Position numbers and translations under genes: made by a program | Part shown: positions 43,816 to 56,900 of the stretch, piece by piece | How positions within the stretch are numbered: position 1 is the first letter of the stretch | Layout of the letters: each line of letters begins with the position of its first letter | The notes under the pieces: generated by a model | Told to the model about the DNA's origin: nothing | Database searches by the model: none | The model's input: the letters and a program-made list of their open reading frames with translations, nothing else | Origin: Glandiceps talaboti | Taxonomy: Eukaryota > Hemichordata > Enteropneusta > Spengelidae | Length of the DNA stretch: 64,000 nucleotides | Direction of reading: 5' to 3' | NCBI RefSeq assembly: GCF_964340395.1 | Contig: NC_135561.1 | Span: 16,527,961-16,591,960 of the forward strand

Positions 43816-45888
43816 ATGTCACTCTCATATATGAAGGGACTGAGAACCAGATACAGAAACTTACTTGGGAAGGAAACAGATAAAGCAGATGCCCTTCTGA
43901 AGCGATATGTGCCCGATGATGAATTAAAGGGGACACTATGGAAAGTCAATGCAGTAACTATGAAAATAAAAGATTACTTAGAGAAATTTGAAGAAACAAA
44001 TGAAAAATTGTCACTACTTATTGAAGATAAGGGATCTGAAGAGGAAAAAGGGGGTTTTGAAGAAGAAGAAGAAACTAGAACTAGTGTAATGATAGCAGAA
44101 ATATCAGAATGTTTGGGTGAATTGTCGGCATTTGAAAGACAGTTACAAGAAAGAAAGGAAGAATGCCAGCCAGGTATCACTAAACAATTGCAATCTATGT
44201 TTGAACTTCAAACTCAAATGCAGACACAAACTAAACTACTTCTTGAAGCTCAGCAACAAGCAAATTTGTCACCACACCATACAAGTCAACATTCTCCCAG
44301 TAGTAATTCAGCAAACGTGAAACTTCCCAAACTCGAAATAACGTCATTTAATGGGGATATACTAAAATGGATTGAATTTTGGGACTCCTTTGCATCAGCT
44401 GTACATTACAATACTAGCCTTTCACCGATTGATAAGTTCAACTACCTGAGAAGTAAACTCACCGGTGAAGCATTGAACTCATTGTCTGGATTAACTCTTT
44501 CGAATGAAAACTACGAGATAGCGGTCACTATTCTTAAAGAAAGATTTGGGGATGAACAAACAGTAATTAATACTCATTATACAAGCTTAATGGATCTATC
44601 TCCATCTCCGAACCAGTTGACTAGATTACGTTCCTTACATGATGCACTAGAGAGACACTTGAGAAGTTTAGAAGCCCTTGGTCAAAACGTAAATCAGGAA
44701 ATTTTCATTTCAATGATTACATCAAAACTACCCAAGGAAGTACTTTTACAGTTAGAGATGCAGAAAGGTGCAGATAGTAGGTGGACAGTAATGAAGTTAA
44801 GAAAACTGTTTGAGTTGTACATTACAGCCCGAGAATCCGCTGAACGCCAGTCAACTGCTGCAGCTACCCCTGGTACGTATGAAAGAAAGTCAACGAATGT
44901 AACACATTATGGTACCAAACCGTACAGCAGACATTTGAGAACTTCAACTGAAGCATTGGTAGTTGGTGCAGAACAAGAATCAAGGTATAAGCAAGCTCCT
45001 AAGAAGGTATGTCGATTCTGTAATAAAGCTCACTGGAGCGATGAGTGTCAAGAATACCCCACGGTAGAAGATAGAAAGGAGAAAATAAAGGGAAGTTGTT
45101 ATATTTGCCTGAAGAAAGGACATATGATCAGAGACTGTAGAGTAGATAAAGCCTGTAGACATTGTCATCAAAGAAGAAATCATCATCGAAGTCTATGCCC
45201 ATTAAGATTTTCAACAGGTAAAAGAGAATCATCTCGTCTCATAGCAGAACCGACTTTGGATGATGGCGAACCTAGACAAGAAAGGGCACTGATGGCAGCA
45301 GGAGAAGTGGTCTTGATGCAGACAGCAACGGCACGTATCAGAAAACCAAATTCTCCACGAGACTCTAAGAACGTTAGATTACTGTTAGATACTGGTAGTC
45401 ACAGATCTTATATCACAGAAACTTTGGCAAGACAGTTAAATTTAAAGCCAGATAGAATTGAAGAAATACCCATAGTTACATTTGGTAGTGACAAGGCGAA
45501 GATAGTGAAGACCTCACTTACTAAACTACAACTTAAACTAAGAGATGGAACATTTCTAACTATGACTGTTAATATAGTACCCAAGATAACGGGAACAATA
45601 CACAGAATGCCATTAAGTATTGAGACGTGTACAAACTGGGGTTTCCTTTGGAGAGGTATCCCTCTAGCCGATGATATACCTACAAAGGTTGAGACGTCAA
45701 CTATAGAGCTACTGATAGGGAATGACTATTATCTAGATTTGATTCTTCCAGAGAAGATAAAGGTTCATGCTGGTCTACATCTCCTTGGATCAAGACTTGG
45801 TTGGCTATTGGCTGGTCGAACAAGTGGTGAAGCAAGCAACTCAAGTGAGCCTAGCATGCTGATTCTACCCATGGGCAACACGCAATGA
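43816..45888 (+). CDS. gag-pr: BEL/Pao Gag-protease polyprotein (690 aa)
   Basis: The start is ATG at 43816 (ACAAGATGT, A at -3); the frame is open further upstream but only from a non-ATG codon. The N-terminal region is helical and Glu-rich, then Gln-rich. The DUF1759-type Gag core runs at roughly 175-300 (KLPKLEITSFNGD, WIEFWDSF, KFNYLRSKLTGEA, LKERFG). Three Cys/His knuckles follow near 402-466: CRFCNKAHWSDEC, the canonical CYICLKKGHMIRDC, and CRHCHQRRNHHRSLC. An A17-type aspartic protease has its active site in LLLDTGSHRSYI (about 530) and ends with LLIGNDYY. The frame stops at TGA right where the RT should begin, at the deletion junction near 45880. The role is capsid assembly and polyprotein cleavage. 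Confidence 0.92.
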   Translation: MSLSYMKGLRTRYRNLLGKETDKADALLKRYVPDDELKGTLWKVNAVTMKIKDYLEKFEETNEKLSLLIEDKGSEEEKGGFEEEEETRTSVMIAEISECLGELSAFERQLQERKEECQPGITKQLQSMFELQTQMQTQTKLLLEAQQQANLSPHHTSQHSPSSNSANVKLPKLEITSFNGDILKWIEFWDSFASAVHYNTSLSPIDKFNYLRSKLTGEALNSLSGLTLSNENYEIAVTILKERFGDEQTVINTHYTSLMDLSPSPNQLTRLRSLHDALERHLRSLEALGQNVNQEIFISMITSKLPKEVLLQLEMQKGADSRWTVMKLRKLFELYITARESAERQSTAAATPGTYERKSTNVTHYGTKPYSRHLRTSTEALVVGAEQESRYKQAPKKVCRFCNKAHWSDECQEYPTVEDRKEKIKGSCYICLKKGHMIRDCRVDKACRHCHQRRNHHRSLCPLRFSTGKRESSRLIAEPTLDDGEPRQERALMAAGEVVLMQTATARIRKPNSPRDSKNVRLLLDTGSHRSYITETLARQLNLKPDRIEEIPIVTFGSDKAKIVKTSLTKLQLKLRDGTFLTMTVNIVPKITGTIHRMPLSIETCTNWGFLWRGIPLADDIPTKVETSTIELLIGNDYYLDLILPEKIKVHAGLHLLGSRLGWLLAGRTSGEASNSSEPSMLILPMGNTQ

Positions 45889-47116
45889 ATACTGGATTCC
45901 ACACGGACGCTCTGAGGTAAGAAGAATCCTTCAAAAGTGCATGGTTTGTAATAAAGCTGAAGGTGGACCATTTAAGATGCCAGCAATGCCTCCTTGGCCA
46001 AGAACTAGAGTTTCACAGTCAACACCATTTACTTACACGGGACTTGACTACCTTGGGCCAATGTATATCAAGGACAACACAGAAATATGTAAAGTGTGGA
46101 TATGTCTGTTTACTTGTTTGGCAGTCAGAGCAATTCACATGGAAATAATTAGAGACTTGTCGACTGACCAATTCCTTTTATGTCTACGAAGATTTATTGC
46201 AAGGTATGGAACACCAAAGGAGGTGACTTCAGACAATGCTCCTCAATTTAAATTGGCGAAGACTACTGCAGACAAACTATGGAGAGATGTGACCGTTGAT
46301 CCTGATGTCAAAAGTTATGTAGCTGACCAAGGTATCAAATGGAACTTCATAGTAGAACTAGCTCCATGGATGGGTGGTTTCTACGAACGATTAGTTGGAT
46401 TGGTGAAGAGACCTCTCCGAAAGTCAATTGGAAAGGTATGTTTAACCTATGATCAATTACAGACTATACTGGTAGAAGTTACAGCAGTGGTAAATTCACG
46501 ACCCCTGGTGTATATAGGAGATGATATAAACTCTGGAATTACTTTGACACCGTCACATTTTCTTACAATGAATCCAAGAATTGGTATTCCTGTAATCGAC
46601 GATGATGGTGAAGACTATACTTATCATACAACTCCAAGTTCAACAGAGAAGTTACTTCAAATATGGAAAAGAGGACAGCGATATTTGAACCAGTTTTGGA
46701 AACTTTGGAAAGAAGATTATTTGTTAAGTTTGAGAGAAAGAACCAGAACTTTATTGACAGAACAAAGAATTCAAGCTCACACCAAAGCAAATGTTGGCGA
46801 TGTGGTACTTATCAAAGACAATTTACCACGTGGTGCTTGGAAATTGGGAAAAATCACATATCTTATCCCTAGCAGAGATGGTGAGGTGAGGGCAGCAAAA
46901 GTAAAGCTACCCTCTCAGAAGATTATCAATCGACCACTGAAGTTGTTATATCCCATCGAGTGTCCTGATGTTCCTGAGCAGAAGACTACAACACAAGAAG
47001 ATGATCTATTGCAGAAGAAAGATATATTATCTATACCAAGGCCAATGCGTCATGCTGCTATGGAAGCCAGGAAGAAGATGAAGCATTATATTAACTTGGT
47101 GGATAATACGGACTAA
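45876..47116 (+). CDS. int: BEL/Pao integrase, 5'-truncated frame
   Basis: Frame +1 relative to Gag-protease; it has no ATG of its own at the start. The Met at 45941 falls inside the zinc-binding region and is not a likely native start. The open frame begins RNEYWIPHGR at the junction, then the zinc region VRRILQKCMVCNK. The catalytic core has Asp in YTGLDYLGP, Asp in EVTSDNAPQF and Glu in GGFYERLVG, with 50 residues between the last two. The C-terminal DUF5641-like domain reads VGDVVLIKDNLPRGAWKLG and ends RPLKLLYPIE. It stops at TAA 47116, 19 nt before the 3' LTR. All three acidic residues are intact. Without the RT region it would be made only by frameshifting or not at all. Confidence 0.9.
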
Positions 47117-47125
47117 TTTCTACCC

Positions 47126-47135
47126 GTCTGGGGAG
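47126..47135 (+). other. Polypurine tract of the BEL element
   Basis: GTCTGGGGAG directly precedes the 3' LTR (TGTCGCG at 47136), the position where plus-strand synthesis is primed. The purine run is short (GGGGAG). Confidence 0.6.
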
Positions 47136-47526
47136 TGTCGCGATGAGCCAATTATGTTAATTCCTAAAGTATGCAAATCAAACTGATTATATATTCAATT
47201 ACTAAATTACAGCAAATTCATCGCGATCGATTGATTGATTTAGACACTTTCATATTATTTCATATTTGTTATATATTACTGTAACTCGGATAAGACTATT
47301 ATATATATATTTGGATATTTGAACAGCATCAGTAAACAAAGACACTGAACTCCTAGTAACTGCACATACAGTTTGTGCACACCTTATATTTATATGTTGA
47401 GATGTAACTTCAAATAGGGTTTCTCCTTCCTTCATACGATTAAATACACACTTCAGTATAACCCCAGCGTTGTTGTGTAAAGGATGGTTCTAACTGTGAA
47501 GTGATGTCTGAATGTGTGTGACCACA
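47136..47526 (+). repeat. BEL 3' LTR, 391 bp
   Basis: Starts TGTCGCGATGAGCC and ends GTGTGACCACA, followed immediately by the ATGGT duplication. AT-rich, with TATATATAT at about 47300 and TTAAATACA at about 47441 as possible transcription signals. There is no full 5' partner for age dating. Confidence 0.88.
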
Positions 47527-47531
47527 ATGGT

Positions 47532-49384
47532 AGAAAAATCTCTTTTCTTCCTTAAATTGTATTATATTATACAGTTGTAGATACCAGTGTCCACTTAGAT
47601 GTATAGGTTAGTTCAATGGATGATAAAACAATAAATTATTTTACTTTGGGGGTGTTTTTTAAGCCATTTTAGTTTTCACCCTACAAACAATCTTACTTTT
47701 AATAGATCTGTTGTGTAACCCTAAATGCAAATATTTCTAAAAGATTGTGAAATTGAGAAATGGAAGAATTTTCGCCACACTAAAATATATAAGTGCATGG
47801 CACTAAAATAAAATAGAGTCAACAAAAGAACTATTTTTTTTCTCTTTATACTGGCTTTGTATTCATAGCACTACATACTACTAAATACTGATTTAAATTT
47901 GATTGTGCTGTTTGAAACACTTTCGATTTTGGCCAATTTAGTTAGAAAGGGTTGTGGTGGAGTCTGATGTTAACAATCTAGTTTTCTTTATCCTACAATT
48001 AACTATTGATATATCCCCTCATTTCATTGATAAAAAGTGATATATGTAATTATAACTGAACTTCCCTTGAACACAACACAAGACACTACGGTTTCAATCT
48101 CAACTTTTGCATTTTCATTATATTATCAGCTGAGTCACCTGGGTATCGTAGGTTCATTGTTTGTTCGCCATCAACATTTTCTATAGCTGTGTCAGAAAAC
48201 GTTTTCTTACAACTAAATTTAATTCTGAATCTAAGAACGGCTTTCTTTATGTTTTATGTTCTAGACGTACTCAATTGGATTCTTTACAAGCCATCTATAT
48301 CTGTGATATACAAACAATTGCTTGATTTTTAAAATCCTGAGACCTTAAAGGCCACATCTATGATCAATTCATGTAAAGAATAAAGCAGATGGTACTATTC
48401 ACCATGTATGCAATGCTACTGCTTCAGTGAAAACCAACAAACCAAACTGAACATGACATACTATTAAGGTCATGAGGTCGAGGTATGGTAGTATTCTATC
48501 ACCATGGAGATCACATTTGATAAAGCGTTTTTAGTTATACCTTTGAATCGATAAGTAGATATGATTATTTTTCATATATTTTCAGTACTTTTGTATGAAG
48601 TACGATTTTGGGAATACATGACCTCCTTTGCGCCATATTAAGCAATAAATGAACACAAAATGACAAGTCGCGTGCAAGTTAACTGTTAACAGATGAAAGA
48701 TACGTGACGTGAGAAAGTTGGGATTTAATGTGATAGGTTGACCAAAAGTAATATAAAATGTAATACCTACGCAAAAATCAATGTTGTCATAGAAAGATTA
48801 TATCAACACAATAAGCAGCATGCTCGGAGCTCAAAGCATGGCTGCCTCTGTGTCACAGTAAATGTTAGCGCGAATAACGTCTAGCTTCCCTTACACTGTA
48901 AATGTAAGTTGTAAAGTAAGTAAATATAAAAATTGTGGGAGTTATCGAATTTGTGACAAAAAGATTTAACTATGGGCTAAACACAACGAAATAAACGTAG
49001 CACACATATAACAGTATTGAAAGAAAAATAACAATTAACACAAAATATTGACCAGATGTGATATTTTCTTACATGAAGAATTAATGCGATGTTTATATTA
49101 TCGATTAACACTGTTTGTAGTTTTCATTAACTATAATTTGAATACGTTTTAATTTTCCATTGGAATCTAAACGACGGCATATTAGGAGTTCGCGAAGTGT
49201 GACATACTTCATTTTTGCGTACGTGACGGTTTGACATTTACGACGTTGCCATCCTCATTGATTATTGTTGAATGACAAATGTTCAGTGGAACCAAAACTT
49301 GATGTAATTATATACGCTATGATTAATTCTGTAGACAAGTCAGTGCTTTTACCACAATTACATTTACTTAAAAACCACAGTTAC

Positions 49385-49385
<1 letters not shown>
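47532..49385. other. Non-coding stretch, nothing recognised
   Basis: AT-rich DNA with no motif-bearing frame. A 21-bp segment (TACCTTTGAATCGATAAGTA + G) at 48538-48558 recurs exactly at 49612-49632. Confidence 0.5.
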
Positions 49386-49386
<1 letters not shown>

Positions 49387-49476
<90 letters not shown>

Positions 49477-49517
49477 GGAGAGAGGGAGGGAGGGAGGGAG
49501 GGAGGGAGGGAGGGAGG

Positions 49518-49563
<46 letters not shown>

Positions 49564-49610
49564 GATACATAGATACATACATACATACATACATACATAC
49601 ATACATACAT
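49387..49610. repeat. Compound microsatellite (GA)n(GGGA)n(GA)n(CATA)n
   Basis: GA units change to GGGA/GGGAG, back to GA, then ATAGATA and CATA units to 49610. Long open frames across it are artefacts. Confidence 0.95.
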
Positions 49611-49766
49611 GTACCTTTGAATCGATAAGTAGCAGTTGTCTGATGATCGCGCAATGTGTGAAACTCCGAGTTACAACCAAGAAACAGTTCCAGTACTACC
49701 AAAACTATTGCGCTCTGCCACTGCGGTATAGAGCACTGTCTTAGCAGATTGATACTCACCGAGTTA

Positions 49767-49855
49767 CATACATACATACATACATGCATGCATCCATACA
49801 CATACATACATACATACATACATACATACATACATACATACATACATACATACAT
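49767..49855. repeat. Microsatellite (CATA)n with CATG variants
   Basis: About 20 units with a CATGCATGCATC interruption. Confidence 0.95.
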
Positions 49856-49859
49856 GAGA

Positions 49860-51230
49860 AGTGAATGTAGTTTGTATCCTACAACCATTCATCTTACTAA
49901 TAGTTTCTTTACATTTCATTTGATAGCAGCCAGGTAAACCTTTTTAAAATGATTATATCACCTGTTGCCTTTGTTTCAACTGATGTATTTTGTCATATTT
50001 ATTAACTAAAACAGTAATGCGATGGTGTACTTTGTACATCTTTTATCAAACGTATATCAGTAAATGCATTATATAGTTATCATCAATATAATCTCCGTAT
50101 TGAAATTTCATCTTATCATCTTCACATTGTACTATCAGTGATCTGAATAAATTATAGAGATGTGACTCTTCGATTGATTAACATCGTGTTTTGAAAGGAA
50201 GACACATGCCAATGTTAATGGTACTGATATTTACATATACAAAATCTCCACTTTGATGGCACCGGCTTTATATTATATTGAAAGAAATTATTCGTCTTTG
50301 GGACCAATTCTGAGTTACACCTCTCGTACCAGAAATCGCTATGGCCAGTGCCAAAAAGGTTTCCACTTAGCAAACCTTATACAAAGTATTCTCGTATTGT
50401 TAGAAATGCCTTTTATCTGCCATTTTGTATATAACAAATTCTTGATGATCGATAAATGTCATCTTCTCCTGATCCGCTTGTCAGGTGTTTCTATCCATTA
50501 AATATTCAGGCAAATTGCATCTATATCTATTAAATATGTAAGGAAATTGCGTGGAAATCTATGAATTATTCAGGAATGGCATCTTTACATTTCCTTATGA
50601 TGAGACCTGTTGGTGATAGGGTTAATTGAGTATAAGAAAAACACTCTTAATCACAACTTTTTCAGCAAACCAACTTCCCGTAATCTTTTGATGATAGCGC
50701 GCAATGATAAAAAAGGAGCTACGGATATTTCATTTTGTGAAATCGCCTACAAGGTATTACAAATTAAATATGATTTTATCCCCACAATGACTTACAATTC
50801 CCCTAATGCATTTGTATTTTTTTATTAGTTAACTGCAATACCATTAACATACATTTTTTATGACGTGCTACAATGATTGCAACTAGAGCAGTGGTTGGCC
50901 AGAATAAAATCACATGACTAAATCGCCCGACAAGTAAAGACATTGCATTTTCTGATTCGGTTCTTTGAGCAATTCGATCTCAATTGAAGAACGCAAACAT
51001 AACGGTCTTTAATATAAGAGCACACTGAATTGAGCAATATTACATGTATGAAAGCAACCTGATTATCAGAATCTTCAATTCTGACAAATGATTTTCCTAC
51101 CACATGACTTTGAACGAATCCTTACCAGTTGGTATGAATGCATTGACAGGCTAATATTGCTGCCTCATTTGGGACGTTATTGTGTACTACACCATGGGGA
51201 ATGTAGTTGAATAAAACGATACTCAGGATC
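49860..51230. other. Non-coding stretch, nothing recognised
   Basis: Frames at 50253-50501 and 50610-50828 carry no motif and lack splice context I could support. Confidence 0.5.
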
Positions 51231-51740
<510 letters not shown>

Positions 51741-51744
51741 TGGA

Positions 51745-53000
51745 TGGATGAACATGTGTTTTAGTCTAAAGCATAAAAGCAAACACCTTTAACCTTGATC
51801 CGATATCTTTATTGTCTGTGTACTCCATTCTTGTTACCGTCATTAATTGTACTTGTGTTTTATCTCTGAAAGAAAGACATTTTTTATTCTTACCAAGGAA
51901 TTGACTGTAGTGATCATATAGGTGTAAACGTATCCGTGACAAAAGCAAGTCCATTAGGGGCCAGCAGCTAATAGCGCCAGGTGTTAAATTATACCTGAGT
52001 GGAACAAGATATGAAAATGAAGAATGCAATGTCTTTGTAGCTTGTTTCCTGAGGGCTGATCGAGTACACCGTTGTACGATCATTGACTCCTTGTACTTTA
52101 CGATTGACTTGCCCGATAGAGATTACGATGAAACTCGATACTCTGTAGAAGTCGTCACTACCGTGAAGTGCTGATATCTACTTATACCATTTAATGCGCA
52201 ACTCTTGGAAAACTGTAAAAGATACTGTATACGCCTCGGGAACACATATCGAAAGTGGGTAAGGAAATTTCAACTTACCGCGAAGTGGTGTATCGGAGAG
52301 TACGGTTTTTAATTTACAAGCATAGTAAGGCTGTCGCTTTATGATAAAAAATTGCTGCAATTTGGATCATTTATCATCAACCCTATTTTTTTAAAACCTT
52401 TGTTGACATTAAACATGCGTTTTCACTTCGTTTAAAAAAACCCAATCATTTGCCATTGTCAGAACTTAATCCTTGCATTCAGATACAATACACAAATAAA
52501 TAAATACACTAAAATATCTAAAAAGTCTACACAATACCAAGAGGATAACTGTTGATGCCATTAAAGACATCCTTCGACATTACCAGTCCACTTGACAATA
52601 ATTGAATCAAGTTTTATTTCAATATAAAACTATTATAAACTCGGTTTTGACCACATTTTAGATAGTGATTGAATTTGTTTTCAACAGTATGGATAGGAAA
52701 TGTAAACTATAAACATTACATGTGTTTGTAATTATTTGCCATATAATATTTCTTATATCATATTTTGATCACGATTGCCAAGTGCATTACATCATCAATC
52801 GTAGGCGTCCTTGTGATTCACTAAACTCTTTGTAGAGATAGTATGACATATTTCATACCCCTATAGTATTCGTCGTCTCTTTCATGACATACCTTTGATC
52901 GTATGTTTGTATTGTATGTTGAGACTATAAGTGTAACTTATTAAATTCTGTATAAATGTTTACGTCATTTCTACTTCAGTTGTCTTTCAGATTTCTGTAG
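51745..53000. other. Non-coding stretch, nothing recognised
   Basis: No recognisable exon or repeat. The minus-strand frame 51766-52083 (105 codons) has no motif. Confidence 0.5.
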
Positions 53001-53006
53001 TCTATC

Positions 53007-53047
53007 CAACTGTCTGTCTGTCTGCCTGCCTGCCTGTCCGTCCATCT

Positions 53048-53078
<31 letters not shown>

Positions 53079-53142
53079 CGTCCGTCCGTCCTTCGGGGTG
53101 TGTGTGGGTGGGTGTGCGCGTGCGTGCATGGATGCATGCATG
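53007..53142. repeat. Compound microsatellite (GTCT)n(GTCC)n(GTGT/GCAT)n
   Basis: GTCT/GCCT/GTCC units are followed by GTGGGTG and GCATGGATGCATGCATGC. Confidence 0.9.
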
Positions 53143-53716
53143 CTTGCCTTCATTTTACTTCTATTTTGTAACTGTGTGATCTTACTGTCCCATGTTATAA
53201 ATAATAATATGACCACACTCAAGACAAGAAGAAAATTCTCGCAAGCTCTAGCCCATCTGCATAATTTATTTTCTTTTTACAGCAAATACACTTTTTTTAC
53301 TTGTCAATAAAAGTTAGACTACACAGACAAAAGTAAAAGATATAGAGATGGCAACAAGCAAATATATAATTATCAACCGGACGATCGGTAATTGTTTTAA
53401 AGCCATTTTTATCTATCTACATTATCAATCGACTGGAAGAAATCGATAGCTTGTGAGAAGTGATAAAAAAAAATTTAGTTACGATAATAGGATGCATAAG
53501 ATAAGGTGATAATGATACCTTCGGAAGATCTGTATCTCATGCTACAGCTTTTTAAAAGGTACAATTGTTAGCGCCGAGGCTTGTCAGTCATCAATATAAT
53601 ATTGAAGGCAACAGGAGATATTATTACATATCGGTGTCTATTCTTTAATCCATAATATTCACGATGAATTTTTTAGACGTGGAGATAGCATCCAGTATTT
53701 TCTTTTCACATCAATG

Positions 53717-53910
53717 GGGGGGGGGGGGGGACAGTACACAGATAAATATCTAGACGCACTTACCGATAGTCATACATACATACATACATACATACATACA
53801 TACATACATACATACATACATACACACACATACATACATACATACATACATACATACATACATACATACATACAAATGTACATACATACATACATACACT
53901 CACTCACTCA
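53717..53910. repeat. Poly-G run then (CATA)n(CTCA)n microsatellite
   Basis: About 13 G at 53716-53729, then CATA units from about 53770 to 53897 with ACACAC and AAATGTA breaks, and CTCA units to 53910. Confidence 0.95.
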
Positions 53911-53929
53911 TATACACTCCTCAACTATA

Positions 53930-56900
53930 GATAACGAGTTTAACGGCTTTGTGGCGTCTGGCGTCTACATTCTTAATACCCGCTGCATGGATAGTGACAT
54001 TTTTATTAAATCATTACCGATAAATATAATATTTCATTTTCCAGATTTGACAGTCATTGGAGAGGAAATTAATTGACAATAACAATGCTAAGGTGAGTAG
54101 ACATATTTTGTGGTATATGCAAAGAAGACCATTGAATGTAGAGTGTGGCATGAGCTTTAAATTATCAAAATTATCACTATTTGAAAGCTCCGTAGTGTCT
54201 CGGTGATTTTTCAAATAACAACAGTTCGTTAAATATAACACATTGAAAGAAAGCGACATGATAATGAACAGTTAGGTAACTTATATTTGCTTTTTGCAAT
54301 GTCAGTTGTGGTTGGAATCTGACCGACAAATGTGCTTTATTTCTAGTTAACACTCGATAATTGCCTGGTGATGAGGGTATTGGTAGACATCTAATACCTC
54401 AATTACTGTAATGTGAATGAAAAAGGTTTTCAGCCGCGATGAATAGTTGTTACAGAACACCATGGGGGGTAATTTGACGTCTACTAGTGCCCAAATAAGG
54501 CCAGGCAATATGCAGTGTATAACACATCACATTCCCAGGTACGTACACTTTCTATAGTCAAAGGAAATCAGCACAGGAGTCATACAGGTTTGACTATACT
54601 TTGCAAAAAGAATATTTTACAAGACATCACCACCATGTAATAACGACTAATGCAATATAAAACCGTAGGGGGTGAGCTCGAGAGGGGGATAATGTGCACC
54701 TCTAGTAATGGGGGTCATATAGATTAGAGTGGCCAGCTAGAAGCGCTAAAGGTTGTTGTTAATTTTAGACTCCTTTCAGGCAGTAATTTCACAACCTTAC
54801 AAGTCAGCAACATTATGTACCTTTTATAAGTTACCTATGGGTTTTATGTAGGTTTTAACAGTACAGTACTTACATGACATGTAAAACTATTAGTATAAGC
54901 AGGTGAAGTATAGCAACATAGAGACAAACTAAATAATAACATTGTCACTATAACATCTACGGATAATAATTGTCACTGACGGATATTTGACTATTGTGTA
55001 GCGAATATAACTTGGCGAAAAAATGTCCCAATTGCAGCCAGTGTTGCAATCACAATCAAAAACAGAATGTCGTCCCCTCATTCCAATAATTCAAACACAA
55101 TGACCCCCCCCCCACTCCCCTTCTAATTTCAAAAATATTTTTACGCCCTCCCTCTACCAATCCACCGGTCCACCCTAGGCCGAACAAAATCAGCGTTCTC
55201 TTATTGCCTTGTTCGCCGGGCACTATAGTAGACGGACATTCACAGGTATTTGTTTATTTTTGTTTATGTAATTGTTTACATTTAAATAACACGTACAAAT
55301 CATACCCAGTGATTAAAGCGTTGAACCATCTACTAACACATAGTGATATGGGTGTTTGTATTGCTGTATTTATATATTAATTTCCAATGTGCAACCTTTG
55401 TTCAAAGTTTGTGGAAGCAATAACCCTTATTTGACATCTCGTCCTAATGTTCATGGTCATATATTCAAGACGGTTTCGTCAGACATATACGGGTGTAACC
55501 AAAATGAATTGGAGATGCATTTCTAGATTTCAAGATATATCTATTTTCACACTTTGTATATTATTCTGCTATAATTATGCTAATCTGTGAAACCTGGAAA
55601 CACCAAACCATTTTGTGCAAAGTTTAAAAGAAAATGACCCCTGCCATAATTATTGTACCCTTGGAACAGCGTCCACATCAGCTAATATGACTTAAACGTA
55701 AAGTTTGTAAGTTGGGATTCAGCTAACATAAACATTTTCATACATCCAATATGTGAGGGCTGCTCGATCGGATTTGGCAATTAAATAGACAGGAAATTAA
55801 ACGAGTTTGAAGGATTATGTTTCACTTGGGAGAGCAAACCCCGAGTATTTCAACACAAACTCGTTCACTATAAATATTAGTTATAATTTGACGTGATAGG
55901 CTGAGAACGAAACGTTCGCAGTATTTAATTAGAAAAAAGTCTTTCGAATGCTGTACAGTATCTTGCGCGTTTTTGATTTACAAATGTTGCTGATGTCGAG
56001 ATAAAACCATTCCATGGAAATTGTGGATGATTAACGTTGGAACTCCCTATTGGGTTGAGATCGAGTGGCACGACCTCTCTATAAGAAAACGCAATTGGCG
56101 ATGACATGGCGTCAAATAAGGTGATATTCGGCACCACTAGTCGCGGTCATCATCGACGTTAAGGGAAACCCTTCAGGAATGGATACTTCCACTGAGTCGG
56201 AACACTTAATTCGTTGCAAGGTTGTCTAACAATATACTATACGTACGATTCGGCAAACACATGACGTTTTTATTTCATTTTTAGCCCTTCAAACAGGTCA
56301 TTTTGAGGTCATTGTTGACATGACACGTATCATGATCATACATGTTTAAGCGGGAACAAATCGTGTTACTTCAAATGTTGCAGTTCGAAAGCTTTGTGTT
56401 ATCAATGGGTTGTATGCAAATGAGTACAAGTTTATGGTTGAGCTCGAGTGGGTGATTATGTGTCCAGACGATTCGCTGCAAATCTGGTCTTTCGAGTGGC
56501 TACGTGGGTCTGCAATTATTACTCTTTCTTATCTAAACACTATCATCAGATGGTACATACTACATGCCAACACTTTAATAGCTCTTTTCCAATGAAACGT
56601 GTGGTGGAGAATACAGTTTTACAAATTTCTACATTTGTGATCAAACTACCGTGTGAAGCAATCTTTTGAATGTTCGTACTGCAAAAAATGCCTAAATGTA
56701 ATCTAATTGTTGACACGAATGTTATATACACATGTAGAACTCAAATTCAATTGATTTGCTGAAGTAATAGTCACCTCATCATGAGTATGCCCTCTTCTTT
56801 TATATAGCTACTGACAGAATGCATGTTATTAAATCTGTAACTTTGAAAATTGTTAAACAAAAACTGCCATATTTTAATTCTACCCTATAGCGCATATATA

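Larger units (their letters stand above)
43461..47526 (+). mobile_element. BEL/Pao LTR retrotransposon, internally deleted
   Basis: Bounded by a perfect 5-bp target duplication ATGGT (43456-43460, 47527-47531). It begins TGTCGCGATGAGCC and ends GACCACA. Internal order: a 23-nt stub of the 5' LTR, a leader with 40-bp tandem repeats, Gag-protease, integrase, a GGGGAG purine tract and a 391-bp 3' LTR. RT and RNase H, expected between protease and integrase in BEL elements, are absent. The 5' LTR is reduced to its first 23 nt, and no primer-binding site is visible. The open frames have no internal stops, which suggests a young insertion. It cannot replicate alone; an autonomous relative presumably exists elsewhere. 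Confidence 0.93.

Noticed and set aside
49265-49888. 174-codon minus-strand frame and companions rich in SL or RE repeats
   Set aside because: They are built on the GA/GGGA/CATA microsatellites.
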